A stretch of DNA of 6,306 nucleotides from Pseudomonadota bacterium (GTDB lineage Bacteria > Desulfobacterota > Desulfobacteria > Desulfobacterales > ETH-SRB1): assembly GCA_018897415.1 (NCBI GenBank), contig JAHIKR010000240.1, forward strand, positions 1-6,306, in the 5' to 3' direction. The notes beneath the pieces were generated by a model, which saw only the letters and a program-made list of their open reading frames with translations, ran no database searches and had not been told where the DNA came from. Shown here piece after piece: positions 6,149 through 6,306 of this stretch. The stretch's first letter is position 1, and each line of letters begins with the position of its first letter. Both the position numbers and the translations under genes were made by a program.

Positions 6149-6306
6149 CTTTCTTGTGACTTCAGGTGAAGCCAATTTTTTGCGGCGTCGTTTAATGCTT
6201 GGGAATTGAATTGCTGTCTTTTGTGAATAGTCTAATATTTTATTACCATTTAACAGGGCAAGCAGAAGCCCTTCCTCACGACAACGGCCCTGATGACCGC
6301 ATTTCT
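6131..6306 (-). CDS. C-terminal tail of an unidentified protein (5' partial)
   Basis: On the minus strand an open frame enters from the right edge and runs 57 codons to TAA at 6133-6131. The visible part begins KCGHQGRCREEGLLLALLNG and ends in a strongly basic tail (SIKRRRKKLASPEVTRKKKA). The basic tail would suit a nucleic-acid-binding protein such as a transposase, but I do not recognise the family. Support is limited to the uninterrupted frame, the plausible composition and the convergent position next to a terminator-like hairpin. The start, and most of the protein, lie outside the window. Confidence 0.45.
   Translation of the reverse strand, partial: KCGHQGRCREEGLLLALLNGNKILDYSQKTAIQFPSIKRRRKKLASPEVTRKKKAAS

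Overview
The window looks like part of an anaerobic bacterial redox operon, most likely from Desulfobacterota (a sulfate-reducing or syntrophic deltaproteobacterial lineage). This assignment is inferred from the gene content: an HdrA-like flavoprotein, an MvhD-like iron-sulfur protein, an HdrC/GltD-type fusion, a ferredoxin of the kind that accompanies tungsten aldehyde:ferredoxin oxidoreductase (AOR) and BamB-type enzymes, and the use of selenocysteine. No rRNA or marker gene is present to fix the taxonomy.

Layout, left to right. At 1-294 is the C-terminal part of a ferredoxin-like protein (HycB/BamC-like) whose start lies outside the window. At 295-572 is a non-coding gap, dominated by an imperfect inverted repeat built from 7-base units (about 371-518), with a possible promoter just before the next gene. 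At 573-3617 is one long HdrA-like gene (1014 residues) read through an in-frame TGA at 765-767. At 3607-4236 is an MvhD-like gene (209 residues) read through an in-frame TGA at 3811-3813. At about 4254-6026 is a fusion of an HdrC-like double-cluster ferredoxin with a GltD/NfnB-like NAD(P)H:flavin module. A possible 36-codon ORF overlaps its end. At 6099-6148 is a hairpin that could terminate transcription in both directions. From the right edge to 6131, on the minus strand, is the basic C-terminal tail of an unidentified protein.

The central point is that a routine ORF caller would split two adjacent genes into four or more fragments or pseudogenes. In both genes the TGA sits where the family has a conserved cysteine, the reading frame continues unchanged, and a stem-loop with a GGU-containing apical loop follows at bacterial SECIS distance. 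Both are therefore read as selenoproteins: Sec65 in the HdrA-like protein and Sec69 in the MvhD-like protein.

Working model (inference): the GltD-like domain exchanges a hydride with NAD(P)H, and electrons pass through the HdrC-like clusters and the MvhD-like [2Fe-2S]/Sec centre to the double-FAD HdrA-like protein. There they could be bifurcated or confurcated towards low-potential ferredoxin and the upstream AOR/BamBC-type partner. No HdrB/HdrD-type CCG-domain subunit is visible, so the heterodisulfide is not the obvious substrate. The layout recalls the BamC/BamE/BamF part of class II benzoyl-CoA reductase, but with a GltD-type input module.
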